Positions 20,688 to 35,300 are shown, counted from the first letter of the stretch. The stretch is DNA of 64,000 nucleotides from Semisulcospira habei (GCA_036245525.1 BTPG01000007.1:168528193-168592192), one strand, 5' to 3'. Numbers and translations are program-made. Notes: generated from the letters alone by a model not told the origin.

Positions 20688-22771
20688 CTAATCTGTTCGA
20701 TTATTTCTGAGTAAATACTGTAGTAGCTGGGCTTTGAAGGAGCTCACAGACTGCGCTGATTTAATCTTTTTGGGGAGACTGTTCCACAGTATTGTACCCG
20801 AGTAGGAAAAAGACGTCTTGAATATGTCTATTCTGGGCTTTGGAACTACCAGGTCATTTTTACGTGTGTTGTAGTGTGTGCTACAAGTCTTGAACAAATT
20901 AGATATGTAAGCTGGTGTTTTTCCTACTGTAGCCTTATATACCATTACTAACTTATTAAAAACAAAGTGTTGACGGAGAGGGAGCATACAAAGTAATGCA
21001 AGTTTTTCGTCGGTACTGCTTTGTTGTGGAATGTTTTTATCTAATATAAGTTTCGCCTCTCGCCTATGGAATGAGTTTAATCTTTTTAAATTTGCATCGC
21101 TACAGCCATCCCACACAGATGAGACATAATCAATATGCGATTTAATATGTGCATTATAGAATAGTTGTCTTGTTTTGCTGTCAGTGAAATATTTTAGTTT
21201 ATTCTGTCGGCGGTTACTGAGGTAGGAGGAGAAAAAAGCTATAGAGTTCGAATCAAGCTTATATACTGAAAGTTTCTTTAAAAGAATGTTGTGATCGACT
21301 AAATCAAATGCTTTGGTTAGGTCCAGAAAAACTGCACCATTTAATTTGGAATTGTTTATTGATGAGAGCCAAGAGTCGACAATGTGAACGAGTGCAGTAT
21401 GACATGAGTGTTTATGTCTAAAACCGGACTGAAGAGATACGAGTAGGCGGTGATTCTCCAAGAATTGGAGTAGGTGCTTATGAACGTGTCTTTCTAGTGG
21501 CTTCGATAATAGTGATAACACTGAAATAGGACGGAAATCGTTAGGACTTTTGGGATCTGTACATTTGGGAATGGGGACAACTTTAGCATCTTTCATGGCA
21601 TCTGGAAAAATACCTTGCTTGATAGAAAGGTTGTATATAAATGTCAAGGTGTCAGCTGTGTATGGAAGGGACAATTTCAGTACCATGTTGTTTATTCCAT
21701 CCAGGCCACACGATTTACTTGTTAGAGTAGAAAGATATTTACCTACTTCAAACACTGTCATAAGAGGTATGGAGAATGACGCACCTGTTGCAGACTCACA
21801 GTGTGTGCGCAGTTTATCAGAACAACTGTAACTATCAGTGCCACTGGAAAAAGACTGTACAAGAGACTCAGCAATATTTAAAAAGTGGGAATTGAAGTCG
21901 TCTGGAGTTATGCCGGGAGAGGTAGCAGCATTGATGGAACTCCTCTTCTTTGTAAACAAATTGATTGCATTCCAGACACTTCGGGTATTTTTACCCTCTG
22001 CGATAACTTTTTCCGCAAGCGTTTTCTGTGCTTTTCTAACTAAGGATTTTACAAGATTACGTTGTTTCTTAAAATCCGCAATTTTTTTTTCTGCCGTTTT
22101 AAGTCATCTCTTATTTTCATTGCGTGAATGGTGTCCTTTGACAACCAAGGGTGTTTAACGCGTTTAGTCCTTAGTGGGGCATGTTTATCGAGGACCCAAA
22201 GAAATAGCTTGTACCAAAGCGAAAGGCCTTCATTGGGATCATAAGTGTTATAAATAAGGTGAAAGGGCGTGATTGAGAGGTCGTGAAGAAAGTCATCTTT
22301 GTTGAACTTTGTGTAAGACCTGTATGTGATGGTAGTGTGGTGTTTGTGCTGGGGTCTATCACGTTTAACTGAAAGATTAAAACAAGTAGGAAAGTGATCA
22401 CTAATGGCAACATTCGGCACGTGGACGTTTGTGACAGCAGGTGCATTTGTAGTGTAGATGTAGTCAATCAATGTGGCGGATGACAAAGAAACTCTAGTGG
22501 GAGACCGAACCATCTGCTGCAGGCCAAATAATAAGGTGGTGCAATTCCACGCCGCATTACCAGTCTTTAGCAGGTTAATATTAAAATCGCCTAGAAGGTG
22601 TACATCTTTGTTGTGACGTTGTTGCACCTTATCCATCATGGTGACAAAATCATCATACCATGAGAATGTGGCTGAAGGGGTGCGATAAATAAATCCAATT
22701 AGTGTGGGGGAAGATTTGTCACATTTCAATTCAAGAAATAAACTTTCAAGGTGACAAGACTCTAAATCCAT
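20688..22771 (-). pseudogene. LINE ORF2 (EN and RT) with in-frame loss of the RT active site
   Basis: The 22771-22049 frame holds the endonuclease middle and end (LLGDFNINLL, SDHFPT). A frame change at about 22050-21960 leads to the RT frame 21959-20688. RT blocks run in order: SCGLDGINN, DFRPISVLS, LQSGFRHKHSC, AVFLDLTKAFDLVDH, FFSSYLSNRRQ. Residue 252 (near base 21204) then joins directly to the post-catalytic region (FYNAHIKSHIDYVSSVW). The VPQGS.LGP and YADD segments are missing, yet the frame stays open to the natural C-terminus (WNSLP...F). Judged against the usual L2/CR1 layout, roughly 130-150 residues are gone. The enzyme is certainly inactive. Confidence 0.85.
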
Positions 22772-24336
22772 GCGGCGGGTAACGTACTGGCGGATAGAGT
22801 TATTATTATTAAGAAAAATTCATGTCACGAATTAAATCCAAAGTGCTATTTGACTAAAAAAAAAAACACCTATATATTCAATGTCGGACACTAAACAGTT
22901 TGCCAGATTGTCACTTTCAGATTTCACAATTAATGAGAGGTAAGGTTTGTGCTACACTGAGTGACTGTCTTTCCGTATGAGAGGGAAGGTGTGCGCCACA
23001 CTGGTTGACTCCGTCAATTCACAGTAGAGAAGCGAGAGAGAAAACCCATATGGACTTATAAATACGACATTGAGACATCATGGTACTCGCGCAAGTTGTC
23101 TCCGTCGCTCCGCCAGAACGAATCGAGGGAGACATCGAGCGTGGGTTCAGAATGTCACTTCACTCAGTCAAGGGACGAACGATAGACGACACTGATTGTG
23201 CCCGTCGAACCACTGGTGAGAAAGCGAGGGAGGCAACCAGTGTGGGTTCACACTGAAATTCACTCAGACGAGGGTCTCATAGTGCCGCTCATGATACTCT
23301 GGACAGGGGATGTAGCCGTACCGGCCATGGCTAGGGGCAACAGGTGGCACAGGGAAAGCAACACTCCAAGTGGCAGGATCACAGGACAATATTTGGGGGA
23401 AGGGGCCACGGGGTAGGAAACACGCTGATTGGTCATTGACTGGGGTGGATAATGGGGGGTGGGGAGGATGGGTACTTTACAGTTGAGATCAATGGGTAAG
23501 TGACCGTGACGGTGCAAACCTCCTAGAGGCGGCATGGGGGGTCCGTATTGCAGGCGGTCGTCACACATAGTTGGCCGCAGCACAGGCTGGTGGGCAGAGC
23601 TAGATCGCATAGACGGCACGGATGCACGAGCTGTGGACCTAAGGTTGAAGGCAAGTCGCGAGGCCCCCTCAGTGCTTGGATGAAAATTATCATTCTGTCT
23701 GTAGAGCAACTTACGTGGAGCCCCACCACGAGACAGAAACACTGGCACGTTGACAATGTACAGAGCCCTCGCCTGAAAACACGCCGCCATCAGGTTCCTG
23801 TTGGATGGAATGATGGCGCTGTTGGCGGGGTGTCGACCAAAAGCAGGCAAAACAGACGACATTTTGACGGAGGCGCATGGAAACTTAATTTTTACCAGTT
23901 TGAGGAGGGCGGCCCAGGTGTCCACACTGATCACTTGTCGGCGTTTGCATGTGTTGATCCCGACATGCAGCACGGCTAAACCAATGTGCGGTGCCCAGGA
24001 GGCTGCGAGCTAGTCGAGCCACGCCATCAATTCAGCAATGGACATGCCCGGCACGCAGATCTTCTGCATAGGTACAGTCGGTGATACAATCTTGCTACCC
24101 ACCTCTCGCAAGATCGAATCACCTATTAGCACTGCAGGGACCCCAGACAAAATCCTCTCTTTGGTCAAGACATCAGCGGGGATAGGGTGATCCTGATGTT
24201 GATCACGCTTGGGGCGGCACGTGTTGATGAGCGATTCCATGCCCATATTTTTGACCTGGACGTTTGTGCAGTCGTCAACAGAGAGGGCAGCAAAGCGATT
24301 GGACACAGGCACGGCGGTGACTAAAACGTCACGGTA

Positions 24337-24590
<254 letters not shown>

Positions 24591-25904
24591 TCGGTCAGTG
24601 TTGTGTGCGGGTTGGGTCGGCGAGGGAGTGGAGGGAGTGAGACATGAGCTTTGAATGGATAACGGGGAAGCCATACCAACGGAGGGAGTCATGGCTAGGT
24701 TGATGGCAGGCGGAGATTGGTCAGTGGGAACGGCCTGTCGGGGCTGAGAGGAGGTCAGGGATGGGCCAGGCTTGGTTGACAACAGAGTGGCGTCCACATG
24801 TGCATCTGTCATCTGCTTCTTGGAGGGCTGGGAAGTGATGCGCAGTGAAGTAAACATTTTGTTGTGGTCACCAAGCTGAGACTTGAGTTTCTTGTTTTCG
24901 GCCTCCAGTGACTTGACACGACAACAAAGTTGTTCAAGCTGCTGGTGGAACTCGGCCTTGATGTCACGAATCTCAATCCGGACCAGCTCACGCACCTCTT
25001 TCTGTAAGTCATACACTGCACACATGGCTGTGTCGTGTTGAGAGCCGATCGCAGCACCGAGACCATCAACAACACGGCCGAGTTCCGTCAGCTTCTTGGC
25101 CGTGTCAGCTTGGAGCATGGAAGTAGACGGTTGCAAGGCAGAACTGGTGTCCGCGAGAGGGGGGCAACCGCCCGGGCTGTCACACTGGTCACTGGCCACC
25201 GAAGGGGTGGCGTCACAGGTACAGCCACTGCGGTCAATGGCGGCTGAAGCAACATCGGCACTGCCAGTCGCGCTGTTTGAATCTGCACTGGTAGCCATAT
25301 CATTGGCGCTGTCGTGGTCCTGGTCGATATTAGCACTTCCTGCTACCTGCTCGAGACCTACACCGACCGTGTCAGTATCGTCAGCTTTAGGGAGCTGTGA
25401 GCACATAGTGGCGCATGGTGGCAGGGCCCGTTGATCAGGAGGTTCACCTGACATGCTATAGCTGGAGAGGAGGAGGTTCACGACTGACCTCAGTTTGCCG
25501 AATTCCTCTTGCACCCAGTCCACACACGCCTTCCCCTGGACTAGAATTGTGCCCGTGGTATAGTAGATGGAGATTTTTAATAGCTTATTTCCATCAAGCG
25601 AGAGATCAAGCACAGATTAAAAAAGTTCCGGAGGAAGGTCAGTGGCCAGGGGATGGGTGAGGGAGAGCGTCTTTGTGGTCAGCCTTTTGGTGGTCAGCCC
25701 ATGCAGAGGAAAGCTCAGGGGGTTTGTATGCGAACTGGTATCGTTCTCGTAAAGCATGCCTCCACACCGGCAAGTGAAGACCGTTTGTATCAAAAGTGAT
25801 CTGATGCCAGTCTTTTGTTTTCGTAACTTTTTCCAAGTCAATGGAGTATTTGGCTTTGATAGATCTCGTGTGCGGGGGCATGGCTTCAGTTTAGTGTCCT
25901 TCAC

Positions 25905-26762
25905 TGGAGTTATCTAGTCCGCCATCTTGCTAACACGAACACACTAGACAGTCACACATGGATTTATTGGCAAGGAGCTGTTAGTGCACTGCAGAAAGGG
26001 CACGACAGTGCAAGGAATTAGTTATATGCCAGCATGAGACCAGTGCGTGATAGGGATAGAGCTTTTATTAGGGGAAGGCACTTGCGAGCGGGAGGTAATT
26101 GATCGACGTCAGCGCTCATGTTCCAAGTGACGCACTTGGTACTCTAGTTCCATATGACGCGTCAGCCGCTCTAGTTCAAATAACGCGTGACGCAAATGTA
26201 CACAATCATTGAATCAATGTTTTCAATGCCAAAAGTAACTTTCAGTTTGTGGACAAATTCGTTTATAGATAATGATTACACGCTCACCTGGAAAAAGCAG
26301 AGCTAAGTCAGAAGAATCACTGAACTCACAAAACGTCAAGTCAGGAAACCCAACAGACCCGTTGCAGTACTCCGATGTTGGACAGAGACGAATGCCGCGG
26401 AAAAACGGTATCGTGAGGATCACCGACCAACTCGAAAGTACTGTTCCTGAAGGAGCGTGAGTTTTTCCAAGCAAGCAAGCACTAATAAAAACACTCACAA
26501 CTAGTATTCCAGGAATCCGGAAACACTTGGTGCAGTGAAGTACTCAAGGTTAGGTGAGGTTAACGATCGTCGTGGAACAAAAATAGTTTTAAAGTGCTCA
26601 CAACGATCGTTCAGGATTTTTTAACACACAAATAGTAATCCATGTCTATTGCACACAAGCACACAGTGCACTTCAAGAATTTAGATCCAGTTGCATATAA
26701 TAAATACACATTCCCAGTGGAGGTGTGAAAAAGTAGGCTGGACAGTGTATCCTCGGTGGCGC

Positions 26763-26765
<3 letters not shown>
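25905..26765. other. Region without recognisable genes
   Basis: Probably includes the 5' UTR of the minus-strand LINE up to about 26100. The rest shows no coding or repeat signature I can name. Confidence 0.5.

Positions 26766-26858
<93 letters not shown>
26766..26858. repeat. (GA)n microsatellite
   Basis: About 93 bases of pure GA, just before the L2-like element. Confidence 0.97.
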
Positions 26859-26860
<2 letters not shown>

Positions 26861-26889
26861 TCCACCCAACAACCCAGTCTAAAATGAGG

Positions 26890-29800
26890 AGCCCTTACTC
26901 CATGGGAGATAGATGGGATGAGGACCCTGCGTAACCATCAAGTCCGTACTTTCCAACCATACTCCTTGGTTTCACAACACAAGTACTCCAGGGATGATCT
27001 GCTATGTGTCCGACCTGTGGCCTTACGCCTTGATCCCTCTCTCATCCCCCACCTTCGAACTTTGGGGATTGGGTGTAATCTGCCTCGTAAGCGAAACCGG
27101 AGAGGTGGTAGGAGGAAACAGAGGCAAATCTGCTTATTACAGACAGGTCAAATACATTGCCTAGTGCATTCTCTACAGAAGTTCCTACCCCTTCCCATGC
27201 TGTGGTTATCAGTCAGGTGCTTCAATCGGGACCTAATGGCCATTCCGCACGTCCCACCAGAAAGCATGCGAGCCTCTTCCCTGTGATCTCCCCCCGCCCC
27301 CACATGATTTTCGCGGCTCATAGAGGTGGGTGCAACTTCCACAATTTGATTCATGTTCCCATCACTAATCCTGAGCGCTCAGAATCTACTGCATCGGGTA
27401 CGTTGAAGTGTGTCTGCTTCAATTCACAATCATGTCGTAACAAGACCGATGAAATTAGAGAACTGATTGCAGATGATGAAATTGACATTGCATTTATCAC
27501 AGAGTCTTGGTTGTTAGAACATGGCAACGAGGCACTGCTGGCTGATATGACGCCACCTACACACAAGACCATGTCTTTTCCGCGCATTGGGCGCCGCGGC
27601 GGCGGCTTAGCAGTGGTCTTTGCCAAGCGTCTTGATGAATGCATTATTTTCCAGAAGCTCAGTTTCAGCTCTTTTGAAGCGTGTGAAGTCAAGTTTCCTC
27701 ACAAAAACTCCTCATTTGTTTGTGTCTGTCTCTATCGTCCTCCACCTAGCAGGAAAAACAACTCTAATGACGCTTCTTTTCTGCATGACTTCTCAGACCT
27801 GTTGTCCTCATACAATGACCAATCACAAAACCTGGTCATAACTGGCGACTTTAATACACACTTTGAAGTGCCGTCTAACACCACTGCTGGGCGTCTTCAA
27901 ACGATCTTGACCGACTTCAACTTCAAACAACTCATAAGTCAACCGACTCACAAATGCGGACATACGCTTGACCTACTTATTGTACGAGATGATGACAAAC
28001 TGCTTCAGTCATTCCATGTCACTGATCTTGCTCTTTCCGATCACAGTGCCATCTTCTTTGATCTTTTTTGTTTCCAGCCCAAATCCCGCAAGCGCGTGGT
28101 TATTTCCCGCAATGTAAAAGGAATGAATCTTAATCAATTCCGCACGTCCGTGTGTGCTGCGCTGCAGAGTTAGATTCCTCACCAGACACAGTTTTACTGG
28201 AGGACTACAACAGGTCGCTGCAGCATATCCTGGACACACACGCTCCTCTAACATCCAGACGTGTCACTGACGGCCCCTCAGCTCCTTGGATGACAGGCAA
28301 GGTCAAGGACACTAAGAGAGAGCTCCGCCAGTTTGAGCGGTGTTGGCGGTCTAGCAAGTTGACCATTCACCGACAGTTGTTTGTGCAGAAGCGCAATTGC
28401 CTAAAATCCCTCCAGAGCAACGCCAAGCGTCAGCACTTCTGTTCCCGCTTGCAGGCCTGCTCTAGCACCAAAACCTTGTTCAGTGTGTCTGATGAACTCC
28501 TCGGGGTACGCAAGGACATTTCCTTACCCTCCGCCGTACCAACTTCGGATCTCGCAGACGCTTTCTGTCAGTTCTTTGACAAAAAGATTGAGGACATCCG
28601 GCGTGAACTGGATGATTCTGACGATACGTCTGAGATCACTAGCTATCACGGTCCACAACTTGCAGAATTTCAGCCTGTGTCCGAGGACTTTGTTCGTGAC
28701 ATTATTGCACATGCTCCTCTCAAGTGTTGCTCTCTGGATCCTCTTCCAGCTAGCCTTTTCAAATCATGTAAAGCTGACCTGATTCCAGTCATCACCAGAA
28801 TCATGAATGTGTCACTACAGACTGGTGTAGTGCCTGAATATTTCAAACAAGCAGTTGTAACACCTTTGCTGAAGAAACCTGGTCTCAACAAAGAATGTTT
28901 TAATAACTATCGGCCCATCTCCAATCTCCCTTTCTTATCAAAGCTATTAGAACGCATTGTTCTGTCTCAGCTCCAAAACCATCTCATTTCCAACAACCTC
29001 CTAGAAACGTTTCAGTCAGCTTACAGAAAACAGCACAGTACAGAAACTGCTCTCCTGCATGTTACAAACAGCCTTCTGTGCAATGCTGACAACAAGCTGG
29101 TTTCCATTCTTTGCCTCCTTGACCTCTCGGCGGCATTTGATACGATTGACCATACTGTACTCCTAGAGAGACTTAACACAGCCTATGGCATCTCTGGCAA
29201 AACACTTAGCTGGTTTTCCTCGTATCTGCGTGGGCGTACTCAGAAGGTTGTTGTCAATCAATCAGAGTCGCAGCCCCTCATGCTGAGATACGGTGTCCCC
29301 CAAGGATCCGTCCTTGGGCCCTTCCTTTTCAGCCTTTACACCCAATCCCTGTCTGACGTCATCACCCGACATGCCTGTGAATTTCACAAGTATGCCGACG
29401 ACACCCAGATCCACAAAGGTGCTTCTCCATCTAATTTTCCTGCTCTTGTGAAAGAGATTGAACTTTGTATTTCCTCTGTGAAAAAATGGATGCTGTGCAA
29501 CAAACTGAAGCTGAACGACGGCAAGACTGAATCACTTTGCGCTGGTTCCGACCACTCCCTTAGTCAGGTCCCACCAGGGGCCTCCCTCGTGGTTGGCGAC
29601 AGTGAAATAACTTTTAGCCAGTCTGTACGTAATCTGGGAGTTCAGTTCGACTGCAGTATGTCCATGCACCATCACATTACTAATGTGTGCAGGACGGCGA
29701 ACTTCCAGCTGCGAAGAATCAGCTCCATTAGACCATTCATCACCCGGTCCGCTACTGTTCAACTTATCTGCTCCCTTGTTCTTAGCCGCTTAGACTATTG

Positions 29801-30460
29801 TAACTCCCTCCTGGCAGGTGTCCCCCAGAAAGAACTCTCCCGTCTGCAGACAGTCCTCAACAATGCTGCCAGACTTGCTTTTGGCAAATCTAAAATGGAC
29901 CATGTAACCCCCCTACTTCAGGAATTGCACTGGCTACCCATTCAGTTTAGAGTCGAGTACAAGATTGCGGTCCTGGCTTTTCGCTGCTTTGATGGATCCC
30001 TACCGCCATACCTCTCATCCCTCCTCAACATCTATCAGCCCTCACGTTCCCTTCGTTCCTGCGCTGAGAAGCGTTTCCGTGTCCCCAGCTTTTCCTCTAA
30101 GCGGTTTGGCTGCCGGACATTCCAGTATCAAGCCCCTGTTGTCTGGAACTCACTTCCCCTACACCTCCGGAATGCTGAAAACATCGACGTCTTTAAGACC
30201 CAACTTAAAACCTACTTCTTTCAGCTTGCGTACCATTAATCCACAGATTGTGTGTGCGTGTGTGTGATGATGGTTTGGTCTGCATACATATGGTTTTGTT
30301 ATGTGTGTTTTAGTTGTATGTGCGTGCGTAGATTAGAAGTGCATAGATTAGACTTTTTTAAAGGTAGTGAGATTCTGCATATATACATTTTTTTGTAACG
30401 CGCTTAGAGCCCACTGCTCCTGGGGATTCAGCGCGATATAAATGCTCTTTATTATTATAC
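26890..30460 (+). mobile_element. L2-like LINE, nearly complete ORF2 and 3' tail
   Basis: Coding from about 26918 to 30239. A 220-base 3' UTR ends in GCGCTTAGAGC, AGCGCGATATAAAT and (TTA)n at 30395-30459. The same tail pattern occurs at 32461 (minus) and 49514 (minus). Confidence 0.85.
26918..30239 (+). pseudogene. L2-like ORF2: endonuclease and reverse transcriptase, two frameshifts
   Basis: A basic leader (RRGGRRKQRQ, near 27100) is in a different frame from the endonuclease that follows (27157-28173: CFNSQSCRNK, ITESWL, VITGDFNTHF, SDHSAIF). One further shift at 28152-28173 leads into the long RT frame to 30239. RT motifs are complete: NNYRPISNLP, QSAYRKQHST, LLDLSAAFDTIDH, YGVPQGSVLGP, KYADDTQ (about 29388-29408), LSRLDYCNSLLAG, LHWLPI, and the final WNSLP and FKTQLKTYFF blocks. 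No stop occurs in 696 codons, so this copy died recently. APE-type endonuclease plus these RT signatures identify the L2 clade. Confidence 0.9.
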
Positions 30461-31465
30461 TGACCCCAACCCCGTTTGAGTGGGCGGAAATACGACCTCA
30501 CTGTAACCTAACGCTACAGTAAGTAAGGGTGACTAACAGCTAATGGAGCTGCGGAAGTCCCGGTAAACTCAACTAAGCAAGGACTGCGCAGGATTAATAT
30601 ACACCCCCATCATTCTAGAACAATCTAAAATGGCGTCCTTACCTGTTCGCAAGCGCACGTGAACTGACCGAATATAGTTCTATACTTTTGGTCCTAAATA
30701 CTAAGAATGGATGAAGCGCATGCGCTAATACTAAAACAAACCTCATACCTGTTTAGACAACTCGTAAGAAGCCGCCAACTAATAAATGACGTCAAACCAC
30801 CTAGGGCGAGTTCACTACGTAAGCAGGAATGCGAATTACGTAATATTCGCTAATACATATTACTGTAGAACTCTATCCGGCAAGTTCATGTGCACCAGAG
30901 CTGAACGCAACGGCCAATAAGAGAATTAAAATGCAAGCACTGCAGAAAACAACATGGTTAAGGTTGTTGCCTAACGTAGAAGAAATCAGCATTTTCTGAC
31001 GACTAAAATACAGTGGCTCTTGCCACACTTTGTTTCTGTGCCTCGGCTCTTTTGCTAGTCAGTCTGTTTTTCCTGTGGCTGTCGTGTACACCTTCACAAA
31101 ACTAACCCTAGCCTTGGCCGGTAATAACCAGGGTCGTTGAATGCAGTGAAATGTTCACCTCCAACCCAATGGCCGCATACAAAAGACAAACCAAACTTCA
31201 TGAAAACACACCTGAACTAGACATAACAATTCAGACTGACTTGTCAAGGGTTGGACTCATTTTTCTAAAGTTGCATATGCCAAAAGCAATGCTGCCAGAA
31301 CACTGCGCACGTTGCAGCCTCACCCCCCAAAAAATCACTGGTATTAATCGGACTAATTTTGTAAGACAATGCCGGGCCAGTGTCAGTCTGAGATCGTGTG
31401 AGACGACATCGTCACTGAGAGTTTCCTTTGTTAGGCTACTATGACTGCGTATGAAAGTATTAGCC
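30461..31465. other. Region without recognisable genes
   Basis: No motif-bearing frame on either strand. It would be downstream of the minus-strand RING-NHR gene and may contain its last exon, which I could not identify. Confidence 0.5.
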
Positions 31466-31466
31466 C

Positions 31467-31467
<1 letters not shown>

Positions 31468-31535
<68 letters not shown>

Positions 31536-31537
31536 CG

Positions 31538-31594
<57 letters not shown>
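31468..31594. repeat. (CA)n microsatellite, interrupted
   Basis: CA repeats with AAAC, CGC and CGAAC interruptions. Confidence 0.96.
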
Positions 31595-31596
<2 letters not shown>

Positions 31597-31848
31597 CGAC
31601 ATATTGCGCTGCATAACGCCATTAGCAAGCGTGCGGTTTTGCCTATAACAAGTATAAGGGTTTCCAGCCAGAATCCAGCCCTGATATGTTTTCTTGCGTA
31701 TATGCGGAAAGTGTCCTTACGTGGTTTAGGCAAGGTATGATTATTTCAAATTTGAAAGGAGACTGTTGTTGTGTGGTGTACTGAAATTGCTGCGTTGGCT
31801 TAAAAAAATATGAGCAACATTCCTGGTGAACTTGGTTTTTAGTTGTAC

Positions 31849-32350
31849 CTTTTTAAACACACTGTGAAGGTCGAAGAAAGCGTAGCACGGGCGTTTCACA
31901 GGCTGAGTCACAAAACCTTGATTTTGGCCGTTCAGGTACAGACGCAGATCATCGTTCACGTCCACCATGACACCCAAGCGATCGCCACTATGCAGACTTT
32001 TTAGCGCCTTTCCCACCCTCGCGGTTTTCTGCAATCACATTATGTTTGTTTTTTTTAAGGAAAATTTTTAATTTGTCTGAAAGTCTTATACTCAGAGAGA
32101 AGATTTTAACCATAGCCATGATTTGTTTTTGCTTTTGGTACGTTTTTGTGTGTGTGTTTGATTTACTGTCTTTGATATGAAAGTGTTTTAGAAATACATC
32201 TTAAATAAATCCTAAAACATGCACATGTAAAACGGATCTATTTTTTGGCTGCTTGTGTGTGCGTGCGTGCGTGTGTGTGATCTGTTTAGTTGGTTGGCTG
32301 GTTGGTTGGATGCTATTAGCTTGTGTCGCTGATTGCTTGTTTTTCGTTTT

Positions 32351-32386
<36 letters not shown>

Positions 32387-35300
32387 TTGTTTTGGTTGTC
32401 GATTTGGTTTGTTTGGTTGGTTGGTTCTTCTTTGGGTTTTGTTTTGGGTGGTATAGTAATAAAAAAAATAATTACGGTATTTATAATGCGCTTATCTTAT
32501 AATAATTATAACTCTAAGCGCGCACTCACAACTCGCACACGCATGCGCACGCTTTAGACAATGACTCACGTACCACAAATAGTGAAAATACATTACGACG
32601 GTCAGCTTGGGGTGGGGAGTGTGGTGATATAGTGCTAGAACTGTTGAAAGAGGTGAGTTTTGAGGCGGACTGGAAGGAGGAGAGAGAGAGTGTGTTTCTG
32701 ACGGAGAGAGAGTGGGAGAGTGTTCCAGGTAGATGGACCGTATACTGAGAAGGAGCGGGGGCCGAAAGTGCTGAGTTTGGTGCGAGGGATGAGGAGGCGG
32801 AGAGGGTCGGAGGCGGAGCGGAGGGAGCGGGAAGGTGTGTAGGGGTGAAGTAAGTTGGAGAGATAGGTAGGAGCGTAGTTGTTCAGGGATTTGTAGCAGA
32901 GAGACAGAATCTTGTTTTGGGTGCGTTGGAGGATGGGAAGCCAGAGAAGGAGCTTGAGCAGGGGAGGGTATTCAGCAAGGGAAAACCCTTCTGCACCAAG
33001 CAAACAACTCAAAACACATGATTCAAGCAAAGCACACATTGACATCAACAAAGATCGCGAGTAATGCTTATGGCACGGGATATTAAACCTGGATGTAGCG
33101 TGTTTCATTACCATAGACTTCAATAAGTGTTACGTGGTGGAGTCGTAGTCGTAGTATGATAAACACACGAGACGCACGCACGTAAGGTTCTTTTAAATAA
33201 ACTTCATTCAACTGCAACCCGTCACACGTGGCTTAAGGATGTAGACAATACTGGAGTAACAGTTCCAACAATAATTTAATTCAGCGATGCGATCTCCACA
33301 CAATGCATTTCCAAATGCACCAACACTGATACAAAGTATCTTCTGCAAATGTCCACACTGGCAACACAAAGTTCCTCACACAACGTACACCACTATTACG
33401 CTGTGTCTCTCACAATGTACACCCTATACGGGCCACGTACCTACGATAAACTGTGTGTCTCGTAACTGAAACTCATAAATATTAATAAAGAAAGAATTTT
33501 CTGGAATAACTACAATAAGCTACAAAAATTCGGCTGCTCAATTCAGCTTCAAATCCTAATGTAAAATGACATCTCTCAAAAGTATGGCAGGCAGTTCACG
33601 ACCTAGTCGGAATCTTCCAGGACTTACACAATCTTTCAAAAACCGTACTGACTGGCTGCCAACTTCACGCGAACAGTAAACAACTATGACTCGTCTATAA
33701 AACAAAGTAGCGAAATGTTTCTTACTCTTCTGGCGTCACATGTACGATGTCACTAGACAGCGCGACCCTGATTCGAACGTTCTGATTCATTCTCAACTAA
33801 TCTACGCAAAACAAAAATCGACCGCTCTTCTCCGTACGAGTTTTCTAGAAGCTTCCGGACTAAAATTAACATATCATAACAAAGCCAACACCGCTATCAT
33901 GGACGAACAATAAAGAATCTCACTGAAAAGGTACGTGATACGTAACCATGACAGCTCAAATAAACGTCGGATCGTTTCCTACGATTAACACAAGCATGCT
34001 CTCACAGGACAACACAACCACAATCGTAACAATAAGCATTTCATTCTTCTTGTTTTACAGTAAATATGCAATCGTGCATGCTCAGACTTAAACTTCACTG
34101 CTATGGAAAAGAACAACCAAACTGCAAGGGACACAGACCCTTATCAGTTAGCATCTGCGGGGGTTCATCAGCATGGCATTGTTATAATTATGTCTCTTGG
34201 TGGGACATTCATGTGTTTCTCGCACTGATCGGGAAATCGGACTTAAGCTGCTATATTTCTGAGACATGATCCGTGGCTAAGAGGTTAAAGAAAAGGCCTC
34301 TAATGACAATACACTCAATACCTGTACACCATACTTCGAAACCACATCATTTCCAACGATGATTGCCTGAGACCAAGTTAAGATACCCCCAGTCGGTAGT
34401 GGCGTGACGGTGACGGGATCCACGCTTATGATACCACACCAAAGAGGCTCCTTGGATGTGTCACCCTGAGTAACATCAAGCCGCACCTTGACACAGACAG
34501 AAGAAACCGAGATCAACTGGGTCTTTTGCATTGATAGAACAATTAAGACAAAGTCGTTCATTGCCAGCGACACAGGTACACGTAACATTTGTAAAATGAA
34601 ATCTAAAGACGGCTTCACAGAGAGGCGGCAGCTCCCAAAAGAGATTTATTACTAAACAACTACCGAGGGGGGAGTTGTTTAATAATAACTTTTTAATCAA
34701 CTCCCCCCCCCCCCTTCCCCTTTCCAGTTCGATCACCCCCACTCCAACCCCCACCCCACCCCACTCCCGCCCCCACCTGGGAACGTATGTGTGGGTTGGA
34801 GGGGCTGGGCTGAGCGGGACAAAACTGGGTGTAATTTGTATTTCACAACTTGGTTCCGTATCAAACTTGCTGATCGTGTATCTAGGTACCAGCTACTGGA
34901 TATATTTCAGTCTGCACACAGGTCAAGCCATTCTACAGAGACCGCAGTGCTGCATGTCTTAAACGACATTCTCTGTGCTGCTGAATGTGGTGACCACTCA
35001 CTCCTGGTGCTGCTTTGGCATTTGATACTATAGATCACCAGATGCTTCTGCAGAAACTTCAGCTTGAGTTTGGTATCACGGACTGTGTCTTACATTGTTT
35101 TTGGTCGTACCTTGAGGACAGGTTCCAGGACGTCAGTGTTAATGATGTGGCATCTCAATTTACCCGGCTAGTATGCGGGGTCCCTCAAGAGTCCGTCTTA
35201 GGGCCTGTTCTGTTCTCTCTCTAGTTAGGACGCGTGATTGACAAGTACAGACTAGGGCGACAGTTGTTTGCAGATGACTCTGGTCTCTGTGACTCGTATC

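Noticed and set aside
26272..26460. 62-codon frame starting MITRSPGKS
   Set aside because: Short, no motif, no supporting splice or promoter context.
31741..32034. Stand-alone small protein with an NHR half
   Set aside because: It is the third NHR exon of paralog A; splice sites and the two upstream NHR exons explain it better, although reading on to the stop at 31741 remains possible.
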